Positions 19,001 through 26,456 are shown, counted from the first letter of the stretch. The stretch is DNA of 64,000 nucleotides from Acidobacteriaceae bacterium (GCA_003134815.1 PLCO01000021.1:122305-186304); one strand, 5' to 3'. A program made the numbers and translations. The notes: generated from the sequence alone by a model not told the origin.

Positions 19001-20960
19001 GAACGCTGGCCAGATTTACCCGTCGACATATGCGGGAGACTGGATCCTCTACGGTTCATGGGTGCGGCGAGGAGCGAACCAAACTCAGGTTTTGTCGTGC
19101 CCTGGCGGCAATGTCGGATTTCAGATCACCACTGGGGGAACGGACACGATTGCCGGCGGCGCACCGAGCAGCTTCGGCATGAATCTTTCCGGCGACTGGT
19201 GGCACTCGCAAGTGGCGCTGGCACAGGTGAAAGTGGGCGAGTCGAGCGTCCATCCTATCGCATTCAATCTTTATCCCGGCTGCTCGAATGGTCAAGGGAA
19301 TCAGTTCTACGGGTGGTTCTGGATGTTCATACCGGGACCGAACAATCCGGCGTACAACGGAGTGACACTGGATGAAGTGGAGCGCTGGCGGCAGGAGTTG
19401 ATGCACGGGTATGTGCCGTCGGGGCTGCCAAGCGACGGCGGCGTGCTGGCGATGCAACCAAGCCACAAGCTTTATTGGGGCAACGACACGAATCTATATC
19501 GCGGCGCGGCGGGGGTGGTACAGACAGATGGCGCAATCAACGCGGTGAATGGATTCGAAGTGAATGGAGCGGCGCTGAAGACGACGAATCTGGCCGACTG
19601 GACAAATAGCGGCGTGGCGAATGGCTCAGTGCCGGTGTGGAACTCAACGACGAGCCAATGGACGCCGGGAACGCCAAGCGGCGGCAATGTGAGCGACGGA
19701 AGCGGCACTACAACGACGTTGCAGTTCGCAGAGTCCACGTCGGCAGCGCATGTAATCCAGTACCGTACCGCGGCGCAAGCGCTGGCGGATATAGGCGCGG
19801 CAGCCCCTGCTGGAAATGCCACGGTTGAAACTTCATCGTGGTCACTGGTGACCGCTGGACCCTATCGCGCGAACTGCTCGACAGGATGCACGGGCACACT
19901 CCCGTCCACGATCTCCACGGGATTCGTGACCACGGTGAACAACGTGGGCACAGCGACGGTCACGATAGCGGGGGGCGGCCCAACACTGGTCTGCTATCCG
20001 ATTGTGGCTTGCACAATCTCACCGGGGGGGAACGGCCTCGTCTACACAGATGGGACGGATTGGTATCTGATTGACGGAAGCAACGCGACCTCAATCAACG
20101 GCGGAGCGGTTCCGGCAAGCGCAACGGTGATGGGGAGCAACAGCAGCGGGCAGCCGGTGAGCGCGACGACGACGGGAAGCGGCAGCGTGGTGCTGGCGAC
20201 GGGCCCGACATTGAGCGCTCCTACGGTGAGCGGCGCTGCGACAATGCAGGGCAATGTGACGCTGCAGAATGGAACGAATGCGAATCAGACGCTGGCGATC
20301 CAGCCGGGAACGAGCGCGGACCAGGTCGGCGCAGTGCAGTTCAACAATTTTTCGGGCACAGCGGAGTGGCAAGTGCGCAAGGACGCGACGAACTATCTGC
20401 GATTGACCGATGCGGCGAATTCGCTGGACCGGGTGGTTCTGCCGCCGAATGCGAATACGACGATTAATGCAGGAGCCGGCGCCAACGCCGTGGTGATCAA
20501 CAACACGAGCGGATCGGGAACGGGCGGTTTCATCGTGTACGAGGGCGGGTCGAATTCCTCGACTGCCGCTCTTCAGGTGGGAGGCAGCGGGAACACGACG
20601 GCGACGGGCTTTTTGCAAGGAAAGTTCATGATGGGGACGGGCACGATGGGCGTGGCCGCAGGCGCGGCGGCGGGGACGAGCCCGACCATTGCGTGCGCGA
20701 CAAGCCACGTGTGCGACGGAGTGAGCGGGACTGTGACCCTGACGACGGGGACAAGCCCGGCGACGGGAACCCTGGCGACGCTCAACTTCCCGAACACGCA
20801 CACGAACCAGGCCAACTGCATGGTGAGCACGCTGAGCTCGACGGGAATGATCACCAGCAACACCTGGACGGAGAGCACAACAACGATCACGATTACGGCG
20901 AACACGGCACTGACGGCTTCGACGGCGTACGCGATCAAATACTGGTGCGGCAGCTACTAA
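13008..20960 (+). CDS. Giant secreted beta-helix / tail-fibre-like protein (pectate-lyase-superfamily modules)
   Basis: I start the 2650-residue protein at ATG 13008, five bases after AAGAAGGA; ATG 13023 is also possible. It opens with a Sec signal peptide cleaved near AMA|QA. A phage tail-fibre-like segment follows at about 170-220 (AADKHYVDTQ, LAGGNMTGALTTP). The first right-handed beta-helix module starts near 279 with FGAVCDGVTDDTNALQAAL, a pectate-lyase_3 signature. A second begins near 736 (QFPGADIGAKLQACVN) and a third near 1423 (GYGATIDGTTDIGSAVQSAV). Tail-fibre hallmarks return at about 1370 (LTAGGTGATSAGGALANL), 2250 (AAQALADIGAA) and 2390 (GSVVLATGPTLSAPTVSG). The C-terminus ends in a Thr-rich beta domain with YWCGSY. 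It lies between a small basic protein and a terminase. Enzyme activity (polysaccharide cleavage) is possible but no catalytic residues can be assigned. Confidence 0.75.
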   Translation: MGVKLMKEKWLRMARGVAWCALAMAATAMAQAVSTTTVAGTVFLANGQPGAGTLVISWPSFTTAAGQAVAADRITVAIGTDGFLSVNLAPNLGATPAGEFYTAVYDMSDGTTSTQYWEVPAAAQASVAQVQAKVMPAAQAVQAVSKAYVDQAIAEATLSSGLTASGGTLTGPLYLNGDPTQPLQAADKHYVDTQVATAVPLAGGNMTGALTTPAMNGVQAPAVASAQTTLQAAMNAAGTNGAMLIPPTYAGTDAFTNTHGVKVTDLRTTGAQQVERSVKEFGAVCDGVTDDTNALQAALTYANAHGVALTIPQGTCKTRALAWHGESIGGLGKQVSALMGFPGQDVLETGPDATNILSNTRLHDLTIYVDQSADASCTPAEGRAAAGTCQVTRPMETNSIFSPGANGLTGTAGSGAAWDVGNCAIAMQATTGAGGNGLRVAEIENVEIAATGVDPMAAQYPGAHSTHTCGLYLAQWPQWSEFRNIDIRGLNTGVAIPALSTTAPAGLNADSNRWQNVTIQATHGFTAAAGSNNVLDNVVAQAGNSSATGEPPTGLVLDLSGSGQNPQQGWTVRNAVVIPAWNAVQPALTLTTAGGAVTAVALGSEHGLGWDPYGASVPVTFSGSCSAQANAAVNTNGSIASVSVTQGGVGCSSTTTASLNATGTWDTAAPVNLIGGQNMTFFAGNLLKGNGGYTVWNAGSSASYGTQLDGGGGTLPGGGSYTALTGSGKVGAAFQVDQFPGADIGAKLQACVNAVNASYGGTCDARNFTGNLSMASNLTISTGNVAILLPCATITTANQIVVTAGTRNVSLRGCALRGGTSASGSTGGTALAYTGSAAMVQVGDPTYAADTQGFHMDNVVINTTGATSATARGLVAYRTQEMDLESLYFLGNSNQTGITLDGTGNYTGGTFLDNQFSGFGTAVNAIGHQVTNSATTDWANASTFVRLHIDCPTTGGNPISGTYGINLQQGDGNTFTGGDVEGCSTALHLGANAQNNTIVGLRNENSTNQVVADTGSAYNNWMTGGTMFNGKLTDNGTRNSFLDTFHRSFNALNGDWYGSQQDTTLTNHFRLGIGAGNERGLLNEIQTDYGYRWIYGFSDATGGQQLYQVQDLLNNVYRLQIQQWNPGQSSTNNQTALNAAGTGNVCFNCSTNSGTGGVAFASGGATPAAVATVNSAGNAQFAGTLQVGGTTQSAGTISVRNNADAEVDYYLWPGLTTSQKGSFTYKDWNGASQWYLVKDTSNNWALNSATGGLDSFKAYQSTNSGDTYINASNSTGHIRFNYETGSGAETDIYSGASSSLDAAFVAPNAIKLPGLASVSGDSCMQIDTSGYITNTGSACGSGSGSGGTVNTGSSGQIAYYPVNGTTIGGLPAVPLTAGGTGATSAGGALANLLPGAASNGNSGVTVQGNVTAAQSIPMTSPYEDIRGYGATIDGTTDIGSAVQSAVNECPADGGTGGVSCVVLLPCGGIGCAWNTQTHLQPPSNKSVTVKVQGILQLGNTLHIYPGIVLQGDAGGTPTSFQNVGTPAQIIGPIVAGTLGTAITAPNTPVTFTPTFTNGSISTFSTDSWITVQDPVTVSTSGSTTSTAWTGNGFNVTATLASYTRIAAGSLITIAGCANSAYNATGVPVIYSDYPKQAIGWPNATVGSGSTTGCTITGMNQDSFESVAISAVSGSTLTSTFMHAHAASALWGMAAVAEQPGIGPYEMDSVKVSDALGAEFVADDTSQLTLIGDGFEASHSATSIPAEMNTGLATIRDSSFASANVDYPSPCLSDCRPPSYPSGAVRFTYVTSIPNQGGCGYCWLENNTFVGGVEVDNNQVSGAAVNVPNFYNTQFREIPQNAITIDNRYGGSAGFVLRDPAVEDNFIGYPSSDYVGYTDVGGYGMDGQLEIENPQTSVVQVPVNKYFSGQFSENDADSAQPVYGRTGYPVGTFTDGGAILSEIRSEGAGMGPSVIPFATEPTTTPTCGSNCTTSNVLAPDGTMNAVEYDAANGGGGAVLNAGQIYPSTYAGDWILYGSWVRRGANQTQVLSCPGGNVGFQITTGGTDTIAGGAPSSFGMNLSGDWWHSQVALAQVKVGESSVHPIAFNLYPGCSNGQGNQFYGWFWMFIPGPNNPAYNGVTLDEVERWRQELMHGYVPSGLPSDGGVLAMQPSHKLYWGNDTNLYRGAAGVVQTDGAINAVNGFEVNGAALKTTNLADWTNSGVANGSVPVWNSTTSQWTPGTPSGGNVSDGSGTTTTLQFAESTSAAHVIQYRTAAQALADIGAAAPAGNATVETSSWSLVTAGPYRANCSTGCTGTLPSTISTGFVTTVNNVGTATVTIAGGGPTLVCYPIVACTISPGGNGLVYTDGTDWYLIDGSNATSINGGAVPASATVMGSNSSGQPVSATTTGSGSVVLATGPTLSAPTVSGAATMQGNVTLQNGTNANQTLAIQPGTSADQVGAVQFNNFSGTAEWQVRKDATNYLRLTDAANSLDRVVLPPNANTTINAGAGANAVVINNTSGSGTGGFIVYEGGSNSSTAALQVGGSGNTTATGFLQGKFMMGTGTMGVAAGAAAGTSPTIACATSHVCDGVSGTVTLTTGTSPATGTLATLNFPNTHTNQANCMVSTLSSTGMITSNTWTESTTTITITANTALTASTAYAIKYWCGSY

Positions 20961-21092
20961 TACAAAACAACAAACATTGAGATGGAGGTGCGGCTCGGAC
21001 AGAGTTGCGCCTTCGCTTGGCGCGCGACCTGGGCAGTCGCGCGCTGAGCCTGCTTGATCGCTGGGAACGATCGTGGTCATGCGAGGCGGTCG

Positions 21093-22730
21093 ATGAAAAG
21101 ACGAACGGCGAGAGAGACAGCCGGTGGCTGGAGGGAACCAGTGGCAGTTGAAGAGAGGGATGGCGACGGGGTTGAGGAGATAGATGGCGAGATCGACATC
21201 GCGGTAGAAGAGCATGAGTGGAAGACGGCCGTGCGACGGCTGGACAGAGAAGATTTGAAGAAATTCGGAGAGATTCTGGATAAGCGGCCGGGGCGGATGG
21301 GTGGGCGGCCGACGATTGTGGATCTGGCGGAGAAGCTGCTGGTGGTGCGTTCGCGCTACGGGAGGCCAGTCAAGCTGAAGGCGAACGCAGTACAGAAGGA
21401 ATTCGAGCGACGGCGCGGTGAGCGGAACATTGTGTTGAAGGCGCGGCAGATGGGGCTGACGACGTGGGTGGCGGGGCGGTTTTTTCTGAAGACGATTACG
21501 CAACCAGGAACGCTGACGCTGGAGGTGGCGCACACGCAGGAAGCGGCAGAGGAGATTTTCCGCATCGTGCACCGGTTTGTGGATTGGCTGCCGGATCACG
21601 TGCGAAAGGGAACGCTGACGACGGCGCGGTCAAACGTGCGGCAGATTGTGTTTCCGAAGATCGACGCGCAGTATCGCGTGGTGAGCGCGGCGGACCGGAA
21701 CGCGGGACGAGGATTGACAGTGCAGAACCTGCACTGCAGCGAGCTGGCACGCTGGCCCGGAGATGCGGCGGAGACGCTGGCGGGGTTGCGTGCGGCGATG
21801 GCTCCGGATGCGGAGATGGTGCTCGAGTCCACGCCGCAGGGAGTAGGCGGGTGCTTTCACCGGGAGTGGATGAAGGCGGATGAGACGGGGATGGTACGAC
21901 ATTTCTTCCCGTGGTGGATGGAAGACAAGTATCGGGCACGGGCGGTGAGCGAGGCGAGCCTGACGGAGGAAGAACGGGCGCTGATAGCGGAGCGCGGGCT
22001 CGACCTGAAGCAGATCGCGTACCGGCGGCAGATTCGCGCGGACTTTCGCGGGCTGGCGCGCCAGGAGTATGCGGAGGACGCTGACAACTGCTTTTTGGCT
22101 AGCGGCGAGAGCGTGTTTGAACTGGCGGCCGTGGAGACGCGGATGAAGACAGCGCCGGAGCCGGTGAAGCGGAGGTTGAATGGGGAGCTGGAGATCTGGC
22201 TGCCGCCGGTGAAAGGCAGAGAGTATTTGGTGGCGGTTGATCCGGCCGGAGGCGGAAGCGAGGGCGACTACTCCGCTGCGCAGGTGCTGGAGATGGAAAC
22301 GGGCTTGCAGTGCGCGGAGTTTGCCGGGCACCTGGGCGGGCTGGAACTGGCGCGGTTTGTGACCGGGCTGGCGGCCGAGTACAACGGCGCGTGGCTGGTG
22401 GTGGAGCGGAACAACCACGGCAGCGGCGTGCTGGCGCTGGCGGAGACGGCGTGCAAATACATGCGAATCTACCGGCAGGGCGGACAGGCGGGCTGGCTGA
22501 CGACGAGCGTGAGCCGGCCGGCGATGCTGGGAAAACTGGACGCGGCATTGGTCGAGGAGCCGGAGCGGTTCCAAAGCCGGCGGCTGCTGGGCGAATGCCG
22601 GAGCTTTGTGCGGCAGGCGAATGGGAGCAGCGGAGCACAGGCGGGGACGCACGACGACCGGGTGATGGCCATGGCGATGGGGCTGGCGGCGAGGGCGGAG
22701 CTGGTGGGGAAGCGGGGCTGGCGAAGTTAG
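21093..22730 (+). CDS. Phage-type terminase large subunit (ATPase/nuclease)
   Basis: The 545-residue product has both TerL domains. The ATPase part shows a variant Walker A, KARQMGLTT (about 115-125), and a Walker B-like LHCSELARW (about 212). The RNase H-like nuclease part shows VAVDPAGGGSEGDYS (about 381), a central ERNNHGSG and a final HDDRVMAMA (about 519) with the metal-binding acidic residues. In phages this enzyme cuts and pumps DNA into capsids. I chose ATG 21093, preceded by GAGGCGG, over an upstream TTG. About 130 bases separate it from the giant protein gene. No portal, protease, capsid or tail genes are found around it, so it is an isolated packaging motor gene. Confidence 0.85.
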   Translation: MKRRTARETAGGWREPVAVEERDGDGVEEIDGEIDIAVEEHEWKTAVRRLDREDLKKFGEILDKRPGRMGGRPTIVDLAEKLLVVRSRYGRPVKLKANAVQKEFERRRGERNIVLKARQMGLTTWVAGRFFLKTITQPGTLTLEVAHTQEAAEEIFRIVHRFVDWLPDHVRKGTLTTARSNVRQIVFPKIDAQYRVVSAADRNAGRGLTVQNLHCSELARWPGDAAETLAGLRAAMAPDAEMVLESTPQGVGGCFHREWMKADETGMVRHFFPWWMEDKYRARAVSEASLTEEERALIAERGLDLKQIAYRRQIRADFRGLARQEYAEDADNCFLASGESVFELAAVETRMKTAPEPVKRRLNGELEIWLPPVKGREYLVAVDPAGGGSEGDYSAAQVLEMETGLQCAEFAGHLGGLELARFVTGLAAEYNGAWLVVERNNHGSGVLALAETACKYMRIYRQGGQAGWLTTSVSRPAMLGKLDAALVEEPERFQSRRLLGECRSFVRQANGSSGAQAGTHDDRVMAMAMGLAARAELVGKRGWRS

Positions 22731-22865
22731 CTAAAAACGGAATGTCCCAAATTAAGGCAGGAAGTGGGTGGATTGAGCATGCGCGCACTGTTGTGTGTAT
22801 TATCAACATGACGCCCCCCGTCCACAAAAGAGGCATTGCTTTTCCTAGGCATCAAAGGAAAATAG

Positions 22866-22895
22866 TTGCCATGTAGGTAAGTCCTGCGATATATA
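22866..22895 (+). promoter_or_regulatory. Promoter of the small membrane-protein pair
   Basis: A -35 TTGCCA (22866-22871) and a -10 TATATA (22890-22895) are separated by 18 bp, and the first gene starts at 22909, so the leader would be only a few bases long. Confidence 0.55.
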
Positions 22896-22908
22896 CTCCC
22901 GGCGAGCG

Positions 22909-23424
22909 ATGATTGAGGCAATTGCAGGCTTTCTAGAGAAGAACTTAGTGGTCTGCTTGGCGGCTTTTGTTTTGCCTCTCAAGTGGACCATTGTACGAAT
23001 TTGCAGAGATAGAGAGGCCGAAGGTGCGGCCCTTCTAGCTGTCCCTGAGGACCTTTGCTATGTTTCCCTGGGCTTGGTATTGGGTGATGTAATCAACAGC
23101 AAGGGAGCATTTCATCACTATTTTCAGAGATCACCGAATCTCGATATGGACATGATCGTCACACTCGGCGCGGGTTTGCTCGTGGCCCTTTTCGTTCATA
23201 TCTTCGGGCAATGGTCGATGCGGCATTTCAAGCAATGGAGAGCGGCAGTAATGGCCTCAATAACCCCAGAGGCGCAAAGGATTCACAATGCTGAGGACAA
23301 CTTCATTACCCTCAAAATTCGCCATATGTTCTTCTTTTTATTTGGGTTCGCAGTGCAATTGGCAATCATCCTCCCTTGGATTCATTGGATTGCAAAGGTT
23401 ATAAATCAGACCCCCGGCAGCTAG
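22909..23424 (+). CDS. Hypothetical four-helix membrane protein
   Basis: The 171-residue protein has four likely membrane segments, near residues 12-28 (LVVCLAAFVLPLKW), 45-62 (YVSLGLVLGDV), 82-100 (VTLGAGLLVALFVHIF) and 140-158 (MFFFLFGFAVQLAIIL), with short charged loops. No conserved family motif is recognised. Its own promoter lies directly upstream and a second small membrane-protein gene follows after 40 bases, so the two form a likely operon. Codon use is more AT-rich than the preceding terminase gene, which suggests a different origin. Confidence 0.6.
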   Translation: MIEAIAGFLEKNLVVCLAAFVLPLKWTIVRICRDREAEGAALLAVPEDLCYVSLGLVLGDVINSKGAFHHYFQRSPNLDMDMIVTLGAGLLVALFVHIFGQWSMRHFKQWRAAVMASITPEAQRIHNAEDNFITLKIRHMFFFLFGFAVQLAIILPWIHWIAKVINQTPGS

Positions 23425-23464
23425 GTTTCGTCAAAGGAATAGGCGAATCCCTTTGGAGTAGGTT

Positions 23465-23839
23465 ATGAGACTGGCAATCGAATTCGTTTCCATCTACGGA
23501 TTGTACGCACTTACTGCGGCAATCCTGATCTGGCGCTTTGGCCTCAGGGATCGGGTTCCGTTCATTATCGTTGCGTGGCTGATGCCGCCGATGCTTGTGG
23601 CGTCTATTCTGCACTTCACCCTGCGTGTGATTTTCGGCAAGCGTCCGAGAGTAAGGCCGTGTCCAATCGGCCTCGATGAAGCTGAGGGGCTGGTCGAGCG
23701 AAAGCGGCTAGAAATGTTCGGCGGAAAATCAATCCAGCCGCATTTCGCAACGGATTGGGCGCTTCTTTATCAGGCAACGCTAGAACTAGAAGCGCAAGCT
23801 GTCCAGACAATTGCTCGCAGAGTGCTTGCTTGGGCCTAG
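23465..23839 (+). CDS. Hypothetical small membrane protein
   Basis: A 124-residue protein with two N-terminal membrane segments (about residues 8-24, VSIYGLYALTAAILIW, and 33-52, FIIVAWLMPPMLVASIL), then a soluble tail of about 65 residues rich in charged helix formers. GGAGTAGG lies just before the ATG. It follows the other small membrane protein by 40 bases and is probably co-transcribed with it. Function unknown; a two-component membrane-protein pair in an island could be a defence or addiction module, but nothing in the sequence proves this. Confidence 0.55.
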   Translation: MRLAIEFVSIYGLYALTAAILIWRFGLRDRVPFIIVAWLMPPMLVASILHFTLRVIFGKRPRVRPCPIGLDEAEGLVERKRLEMFGGKSIQPHFATDWALLYQATLELEAQAVQTIARRVLAWA

Positions 23840-23856
23840 TGTGCGTCAGCAGTTTC

Positions 23857-24099
23857 TCAACTAGCTTCTTCAGGTTCGGGGAAATCAAGGAACAGGGTTG
23901 TATTGAGCTTCGGAGACGCCAGCTGCACTATCCGGTAGAACTGATCCCAAGTGGCAGCGACCCTCATGAAGCCGATGATCGCATATAGGTGTTGGGCCAG
24001 CGCCGGCACGCCGATGTCATCCGTTAACCAATGATGGCGGAAGCTGCTTATGCTCTTCCCTGCCCTCAAGTTTGCGCGAGGGCGCGAATCCCCATACAA
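23857..24099 (-). pseudogene. P63C-domain gene remnant (C-terminal part only)
   Basis: The minus-strand frame ends at 23857 and encodes the last helices of a P63C domain: [18 protein letters not shown], then [14 protein letters not shown] and the tail LFLDFPEPEE. Aligned by eye with the end of the intact gene at 8.5 kb it keeps the pattern LT-x2-(I/V)G-x3-L-x2-HL-x-A(I/V)(I/V)-x2-M and the FPE tail. The first three quarters of the domain are missing; upstream lies the rpmE promoter region. It marks the right side of the accessory island. Confidence 0.65.
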
Positions 24100-24137
24100 T
24101 AGTTAGAGAAGAAATAGCAGGAAAGGTCTGTCTGTCG

Positions 24138-24368
24138 ATGCCCAAGGAAAAGATTCATCCCAATTACGCCGCGGTGAAGGTGATGTGCGCCTGCGGAAGC
24201 AGTTTTGAGACGAGGTCGACCCACAAGGGCGACATTCACGTGGAAATTTGCTCGGTTTGCCACCCGTTCTTTACTGGCAAGCAACGGCTGGTCGATACGG
24301 CGGGACGCGTGGAGCGGTTCCGCAGGAAGTACGCGAAGAGCGACAAGGCGATCGCGGCGGCGAAGTAA
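24138..24368 (+). CDS. rpmE: 50S ribosomal protein L31
   Basis: The 76-residue protein reads [10 protein letters not shown], then MCACGS, then [26 protein letters not shown], the standard L31 pattern. Four cysteines (about 16, 18, 37 and 40) form the zinc-binding C+ type. The ATG at 24138 gives the normal length; an upstream frame extension has no ribosome binding site. L31 lies on the central protuberance of the 50S subunit. It is the first housekeeping gene after the accessory island. Confidence 0.95.
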   Translation: MPKEKIHPNYAAVKVMCACGSSFETRSTHKGDIHVEICSVCHPFFTGKQRLVDTAGRVERFRRKYAKSDKAIAAAK

Positions 24369-24454
24369 GCCGAGGCAGGAGTTGGACCAGTGGGCCTCCG
24401 CCGCGGCGGGGGCTCACGTTTGTTCGGGGCGGTATCACGAGGGCGCGTGTGGAA

Positions 24455-24820
24455 ATGAAACGCGACATCGAGTCTGTTGACGAGTACATCGCCGCACAGC
24501 CCGAGGCGGCGAGGCAATCGCTCAAACTTGTGCGAACTGCGATTCGCAAGGCGGTGCCCAAGGCCGAAGAGAGTATCTCCTACAAGATCCCCACATACAA
24601 GCTGAAGGGCGAGCGATTGCTTTACTTTGCCGGGTGGAAGCTGCATTACTCGCTGTATCCTGCAACCAAACGGCTGCTCGCAACGCTTAAAGACGATTTG
24701 AAGCAATTCGAGGTCGTCAAGAGCACGGTGCGGTTTTCGCTGGCTGAGCCCGTGCCGGTGAAGTTGATCGCAAAAATCGCGAAGTTTCGCGCGAAGGAAG
24801 TTTCAGAGAAGAAAAGCTAG
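24455..24820 (+). CDS. DUF1801 (YdhG-like) domain protein
   Basis: The 121-residue protein matches the DUF1801 family: VDEYIAAQPEAARQSLKLVRTAI, then EESISYKIPTYKLKGERLLYFAGWK and the C-terminal TVRFSLAEPVPVKLI. Members have a small alpha/beta fold and are sometimes called iron-chaperone-like, but biochemical function is not settled. The ATG at 24455 fits the family start; a GTG two codons earlier is possible. It is followed by another short conserved gene after 20 bases. Confidence 0.85.
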   Translation: MKRDIESVDEYIAAQPEAARQSLKLVRTAIRKAVPKAEESISYKIPTYKLKGERLLYFAGWKLHYSLYPATKRLLATLKDDLKQFEVVKSTVRFSLAEPVPVKLIAKIAKFRAKEVSEKKS

Positions 24821-24840
24821 AAGCTCGATGGAAGGACACG

Positions 24841-25176
24841 ATGCCGCGACCGAAGCGTTCCGTTCAGTCGGAGATCAAGATCGATGGTTTCTCGCTGGTC
24901 TGGAATCTGCACCGGGAACAGCAGTGGTGTGGCGAGGATCGGTTGAAGGGCGCAGCAATTCATGTGCAAGTCGCGGGAGCTGCACGCCGGGAGCTTCTTC
25001 TGGAATATCCGACGATACGAACTCAGAAGGATGATGGATCACGAATCGACGTTCGTCCGCAAAAAATTGCTGAGAGGAAAGTTGAATCTCATATCCGCGA
25101 GGCAATGGCCGCGGGCTGGGACCCGGACTCACGCGGTAAACCATTTGTGTACCAAGTAGCCGAATTGCCGAATTGA
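24841..25176 (+). CDS. Conserved hypothetical protein
   Basis: A 111-residue soluble protein starting MPRPKRSVQSEIKIDG with a conserved-looking C-terminus containing HIREAMAAGWDPDSRGKPF. GGAAGG lies upstream of the ATG. There is no signal peptide, membrane segment or Cys. It sits between DUF1801 and dusB genes on the same strand with short gaps, so it may be part of a transcription unit. Function unknown. Confidence 0.7.
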   Translation: MPRPKRSVQSEIKIDGFSLVWNLHREQQWCGEDRLKGAAIHVQVAGAARRELLLEYPTIRTQKDDGSRIDVRPQKIAERKVESHIREAMAAGWDPDSRGKPFVYQVAELPN

Positions 25177-25244
25177 TCAGGAGCGCGATGTCAGGCCGCG
25201 GATTCACGGTAAATAAGGACTGGGATAATCCAGTGGAGCACGCG

Positions 25245-26456
25245 ATGCCCGCTAAGGCACGCGTCCCCGCGGAGGTGCGGCTGGGCGCGGTGGTGGTGCG
25301 ACCAGCGACGGTGCTGGCGCCGATGGCGGGCGTGACGGATACCGTGTTCCGGCGGTTTATCCGGCACGCGAGTTTGTTTAGCAGAGATCAGAGATCAGAG
25401 AACAGAGGTCAGAGAACAGAGATCAGAGAACGCGAGCCGGTAAACGAGACGGTTGAAACGCCGGTGACGAATGCGCAGTCGGGTTGCGGGCTGATTATGA
25501 CGGAGTTCACGTCGGCGGATGGGCTGGCGCGGATGCGGGAGACGAAGCGGCGGCGTTATCTGACCTTCTATGATGACGAACATCCGATTGGCGCGCAACT
25601 GTTCGGATCGAATGCCGAGACGCTGGCCGAAGCCGCGCGCATTGTTGAGGAGACGGGCTTCGACACTGTCGACTTAAATCTCGGCTGCCCGGCGAAGCGC
25701 GTAGTGGGTTGCAACGGCGGGTCTGGGCTGTTGCGCGATCTGCCGAAGATCGGCGAGATCTTTAAAGCGATTAGGAAATCGGTGACGATTCCCTTCACCG
25801 TGAAGTTCCGCATGGGCTGGAACGACGCGCAGATTGTGTGCGTGGAACTGGCGCGGATGGCCGAGGCCGAGGGGCTGAACGGAGTGGCTTTACATGCGCG
25901 CACGCGCGAGCAAGGCTACAGCGGGCAGGCGCAGTGGCAATGGATTGCGGCGGTGAAGCAGGCGGTGGCGATTCCGGTAGTAGGCAACGGCGACGTGCGC
26001 ACTCCGGAGGACGCGGCGGCGATGGTGGCCGAGACGGGCTGTGACGCTGTGATGATCGGGCGGGCAGCGCCGGCCAATCCGTGGATCTTTAGGCAGATTG
26101 CCCAGTACACCGCGACGGGCAGTTACGAGCGGGCTACGAATCTGGATCGGTACAGAATGATTCGCGCATACTTTGAAATGCTGCTGACGGAGGCCGAGGC
26201 TACAAGGGATCTGCCGCGCGACGCGAGGATGGGCGATCCGACGGGAAAGATGAAGCAGTTCGCGACCTGGTTCACGCACGGCGTACCGGGCGGGGCGAAG
26301 CTGCGCGCGGCGATTTACCATGCGCGGACAGGACCGGATGTGCTTGGCGAAGTCGAGCGGTTCTTCGTGACGCAAAGCGACGCGGGCGATGACGCGACCG
26401 CAGAGCCGGCGGACGGTGCGATGGATTTTCGCGAAGCTGCGCTGGTGTGCGACTAG
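25245..26456 (+). CDS. dusB: tRNA-dihydrouridine synthase with a repeat-encoded insertion
   Basis: The 403-residue FMN enzyme reduces uridines in tRNA. It shows the Dus signatures LAPMAGVTD at the start, DLNLGCPAKRV with the catalytic cysteine, VKFRMGW, HARTREQGYSG and GNGDVRTPEDA with IGRAAPANPW. Compared with the usual 320-340 residues it is long. Between RRFIRH and GLIMTEF there are about 40 extra residues rich in Arg/Glu/Gln/Ser, encoded by tandem CAGAGAACAGAG-like repeats (25384-25432). The chosen ATG at 25245 gives the usual short lead before LAPMAG. Dus type B is the closest by the C-terminal extension, though the subtype is not certain. Confidence 0.88.
   Translation: MPAKARVPAEVRLGAVVVRPATVLAPMAGVTDTVFRRFIRHASLFSRDQRSENRGQRTEIREREPVNETVETPVTNAQSGCGLIMTEFTSADGLARMRETKRRRYLTFYDDEHPIGAQLFGSNAETLAEAARIVEETGFDTVDLNLGCPAKRVVGCNGGSGLLRDLPKIGEIFKAIRKSVTIPFTVKFRMGWNDAQIVCVELARMAEAEGLNGVALHARTREQGYSGQAQWQWIAAVKQAVAIPVVGNGDVRTPEDAAAMVAETGCDAVMIGRAAPANPWIFRQIAQYTATGSYERATNLDRYRMIRAYFEMLLTEAEATRDLPRDARMGDPTGKMKQFATWFTHGVPGGAKLRAAIYHARTGPDVLGEVERFFVTQSDAGDDATAEPADGAMDFREAALVCD

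Noticed and set aside
20091..21599. 502-codon minus-strand frame crossing from the giant gene into the terminase gene
   Set aside because: It spans two genes and their spacer, is Arg/His-rich and has no recognisable domain.
12326..22730. Complete prophage
   Set aside because: No integrase, portal, capsid, tail, lysis or replication genes and no attachment-site repeats were found.
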